DNA of 64,000 nt, taken from contig JAEDDP010000005.1 of NCBI GenBank assembly GCA_016297965.1, positions 1-64,000 on the forward strand, given 5' to 3'. Shown here piece by piece: positions 62,149 through 64,000 of this stretch. Each line of letters begins with the position of its first letter. Position 1 is the stretch's first letter. The notes beneath the pieces are model-generated. The model searched no databases. It was given only the letters and a program-made list of their open reading frames with translations, and was not told the DNA's origin. This stretch comes from Alphaproteobacteria bacterium. Lineage in GTDB: Bacteria > Pseudomonadota > Alphaproteobacteria > Rs-D84 > CACZYB01. The translations under genes and the position numbers were made by a program.

Positions 62149-63696
62149 CTATAAATCAATCTTTTTTTGCTTACCTGTTGTTGCCCAAAGTTCAAGAATA
62201 CATTTAAGGCAAGTAATATTTGTGAAAAGTGAGGCGATAATACCCATGGTAAGTGTTACCGCAAATCCCTTTACCGGACCCGTACCATATTGGAACATTA
62301 TAAGTCCCGAGGCAAGTGTAGTAATGTTTGAATCCATAATTGCGGAAAAGGCATCCGAAAAACCATCTTCAATTGCCTTTATTGTGCTTAATCCATGGCG
62401 GGCTTCCTCCCTCATTCTTTCAAAAATAAGGATGTTTGCATCAACCGCCATACCAATGTTAAGTGCGATACCTGCGATTCCCGGAAGTGTAAGTGTTGCC
62501 CCTGTAATGGCAAGTCCCGCAAATATAAGGATGATATTAAGCACCAAAACAATATCGGAAAATACACCAAGCTTTCCGTATGTTGCCACCATAAATATTA
62601 AAACCAAGGCAAGACCAAGGATACTTGCAAAGCTTCCCTTTGATATAGAGTCGGCACCAAGTCCCGCACCAACAGTTCTTTCTTCAACCACTGAAAGTTC
62701 ACAAGGAAGGGCACCAGAACGAAGCATAGTTGAAAGGTCATTTGCCTGTTCTGTTGTAAATCCACCTGTGATTTGACCATAACCGCCAGTAATTGGTTCT
62801 TGGATAACAGGGGCCGAAAGCACCTTCCCATCAAGAACTATTGCAAATCTTTTATCAACATTTTCACTGGTAAGTTTGGCAAATGCACGTGCACCAATTG
62901 GGTTAAAGGTTGTTGTTACTGCTGGGCGACCATTTTGATCATAGGCAACCTTTGAATCGGTTAAATTTTCACCACTAACAGAAACTTTTTTCTTTATAAC
63001 TATTCCATCCATAACTTCGGAATCAACACCAACTTTTCCTGTTTGCATTGCATCTTCATCAACCATATGGAAAGTCATTTTTGCGGTTTTTCCGATAAGT
63101 TCTTTCACTCTGTCCGGATTATCTACACCTGGAAGTTGTACCATAATTCGGTTATCACCTTGCTTTTGGATTGATGGTTCCTTATTTCCAAGGGAATCCA
63201 CACGGCGACGAACAATTTCTATTGAACTATTAAGGATATCTGATTTTATCTTCTTTATTGATGCATCCGAATAATACAACTTTAACTTATTACCTTCGGT
63301 TTCAATGGCTACTTCACCCATCGTTGCCTTATTAAGACGTTTTCTTGCTTCGGCAATCTTGCTATCGTCCTTTATCACAACTGATGTAAACGAGCTTGTC
63401 CCGGTAAGGTTAGCGTATGGAATCATTGCAACATTATTTTCTTTGTCGCCACGAAGTTCCTTTCTTATAATATCTTTTATCTGTGCATTTTTTTCTTTTA
63501 TAACAGAGTTCACATCTGCTTCCAAAAGGATATACGCACCGCCCTTTAAATCAAGTCCCAAAGCAATAGGAGAAGCCTGCATAAACGAAGGAAGTTTTTC
63601 ACGTTGTTCTTCGCTTAAAAAAGTTGGAACAACAATGGCAATTGAAATTAAAACCACTGCTAAAATAGAAAAAAGTCTAAATTTAGATACTTTCAT
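62149..63696 (-). CDS. secD: Protein translocase subunit SecD
   Basis: The RND-type subunit that, with SecF, uses the ion gradient to pull exported proteins through SecYEG. It has 515 residues. It has an N-terminal membrane helix (about 6-24), the GLDLKGGAYILLEAD motif (about 42-56), a large periplasmic domain and five C-terminal helices. IALNIGMAVDANILIFERMREE, typical of SecD, is near 410-431. I start at the ATG at 63696, which has TTAGGAGTG upstream. SecF usually follows immediately or is fused; here gatA follows. Confidence 0.95.
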   Translation of the reverse strand: MKVSKFRLFSILAVVLISIAIVVPTFLSEEQREKLPSFMQASPIALGLDLKGGAYILLEADVNSVIKEKNAQIKDIIRKELRGDKENNVAMIPYANLTGTSSFTSVVIKDDSKIAEARKRLNKATMGEVAIETEGNKLKLYYSDASIKKIKSDILNSSIEIVRRRVDSLGNKEPSIQKQGDNRIMVQLPGVDNPDRVKELIGKTAKMTFHMVDEDAMQTGKVGVDSEVMDGIVIKKKVSVSGENLTDSKVAYDQNGRPAVTTTFNPIGARAFAKLTSENVDKRFAIVLDGKVLSAPVIQEPITGGYGQITGGFTTEQANDLSTMLRSGALPCELSVVEERTVGAGLGADSISKGSFASILGLALVLIFMVATYGKLGVFSDIVLVLNIILIFAGLAITGATLTLPGIAGIALNIGMAVDANILIFERMREEARHGLSTIKAIEDGFSDAFSAIMDSNITTLASGLIMFQYGTGPVKGFAVTLTMGIIASLFTNITCLKCILELWATTGKQKKIDL

Positions 63697-63729
63697 TATA
63701 AACACTCCTAAATTATTAACTAATAAGAA

Positions 63730-63758
63730 AGAATACAAAATCTATCTTTATTTTGCAA
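63730..63758 (-). promoter_or_regulatory. Promoter of the secD-gatA-gatB-miaB run
   Basis: On the minus strand, TTGCAA (plus 63753-63758), a 17-base spacer and TATTCT (plus 63730-63735), 33 bases before the secD start. Confidence 0.45.
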
Positions 63759-63840
63759 GGGTAAAGACAAAGAAATATGAATAAAATTCACGATTATAAA
63801 AAAATACTTTTCTTTTTTCATAATATAATTTATAATGCAA

Positions 63841-63975
63841 AGCAGATATGGACCAGTTCCATATTTAGTGCCGGAGACGGTGCGGGGTTTTTACCGACCT
63901 TTTGAAAGACTAAACGGTGTTAGAATAGCATCGTAAGTTGCTATTTTTTTATGCCTAAACGGCTGGAAATAGCAA
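63841..63975 (+). promoter_or_regulatory. Possible leader/attenuator RNA at the window edge
   Basis: No coding frame was found. The plus strand contains the hairpin ATATGGA-ccagt-TCCATAT near 63848-63866, the sequence GTGCCGGAGACGG, and a terminator hairpin AATAGCA (63924-63930)/TGCTATT (63939-63945) followed by T7. Beyond it, AAATAGCAA (63967-63975) can pair over nine bases with TTGCTATTT (63938-63946), which would break the terminator. CTAAACGG occurs on both sides. This looks like a switchable attenuator, perhaps a ribosomal-protein leader such as that of rplJ, but that identity is only a suspicion. Confidence 0.4.
63924..63950 (+). terminator. Terminator hairpin in the edge leader
   Basis: A seven-base stem, AATAGCA with TGCTATT, loop TCGTAAGT, and T-run 63944-63950. 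Confidence 0.7.
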
Positions 63976-64000
63976 TACATCATTCCTCAACCTAAGTGGT

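Overview
The window reads as one continuous stretch of an A+T-rich Gram-negative chromosome, most likely from an alphaproteobacterium. Evidence: a MucR/Ros-family regulator, AddB rather than RecB, the order rseP-bamA-skp-lpxD-fabZ, an lptF-lptD-surA block, and lipid A genes (lpxC, lpxD, an LpxL-like acyltransferase). The mix of low G+C, eukaryote-like cysteine-rich secreted proteins and an I-type (Dot/Icm-like) secretion core suggests a host-associated, perhaps gut, lineage; that is inference. No rRNA, tRNA, CRISPR array, transposase or phage gene was seen.

Layout. 1-0.8 kb: secreted GCC2/GCC3-type cysteine-repeat protein. 1-8.6 kb: rpsB-tsf, a GNAT enzyme, a minus-strand acyltransferase-lpxC-ruvC operon, a MucR homologue, dnaJ and a HAD phosphatase. 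8.6-24.9 kb: a nitronate-monooxygenase-like flavoprotein, a degenerate H+-pyrophosphatase-like membrane protein with HD hydrolase and trmB, OmpA-type envelope proteins, recJ, a lytic transglycosylase, addB, glgB and comF. 25-32.4 kb: rseP, bamA, skp, a lipoprotein, a YdcF-like protein, lpxD and fabZ. 32.4-34.5 kb: an accessory patch at the point where lpxA would be expected, holding a second GCC2 protein, another small cysteine-rich secreted protein, palindromic repeats and a probable structured RNA. 34.5-37 kb: a DedA-like protein and a three-gene unit (micro-lipoprotein plus two DotI/VirB8-like proteins). 37-45.2 kb: an OlsB-like acyltransferase, pepF, lptF, lptD, surA, rbfA and a DUF192 protein. 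45.2-52.1 kb: a complete nine-gene N-type (predicted Na+) ATPase operon in the order atpD-C-Q-R-B-E-F-A-G. 52.3-57.1 kb: a DotI-DotH-DotG core, with a SPOR domain on DotH. 57.1-63.7 kb: superoxide dismutase, then secD-gatA-gatB-miaB. 63.8-64 kb: an apparent attenuator or leader.

Much of the window serves outer-membrane building: LPS synthesis (lpxC, lpxD, LpxL-like) and transport (lptF, lptD), and OMP assembly (bamA, skp, surA). A Dot/Icm-type core spans that envelope, and secreted cysteine-rich proteins may act at the surface. Readable promoters mostly follow TTGAnn-N16/18-TATnnT. Several genes have a TGGAG ribosome-binding site that overlaps a spurious in-frame GTG or ATG; I placed those starts downstream of it.

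The points most worth checking are the DotH-SPOR fusion with extra DotI paralogues, the N-ATPase, the pyrophosphatase-like protein lacking the acidic active-site signatures, the GCC2 paralogues with conserved flanks, and the structured RNA whose stems favour the minus strand.
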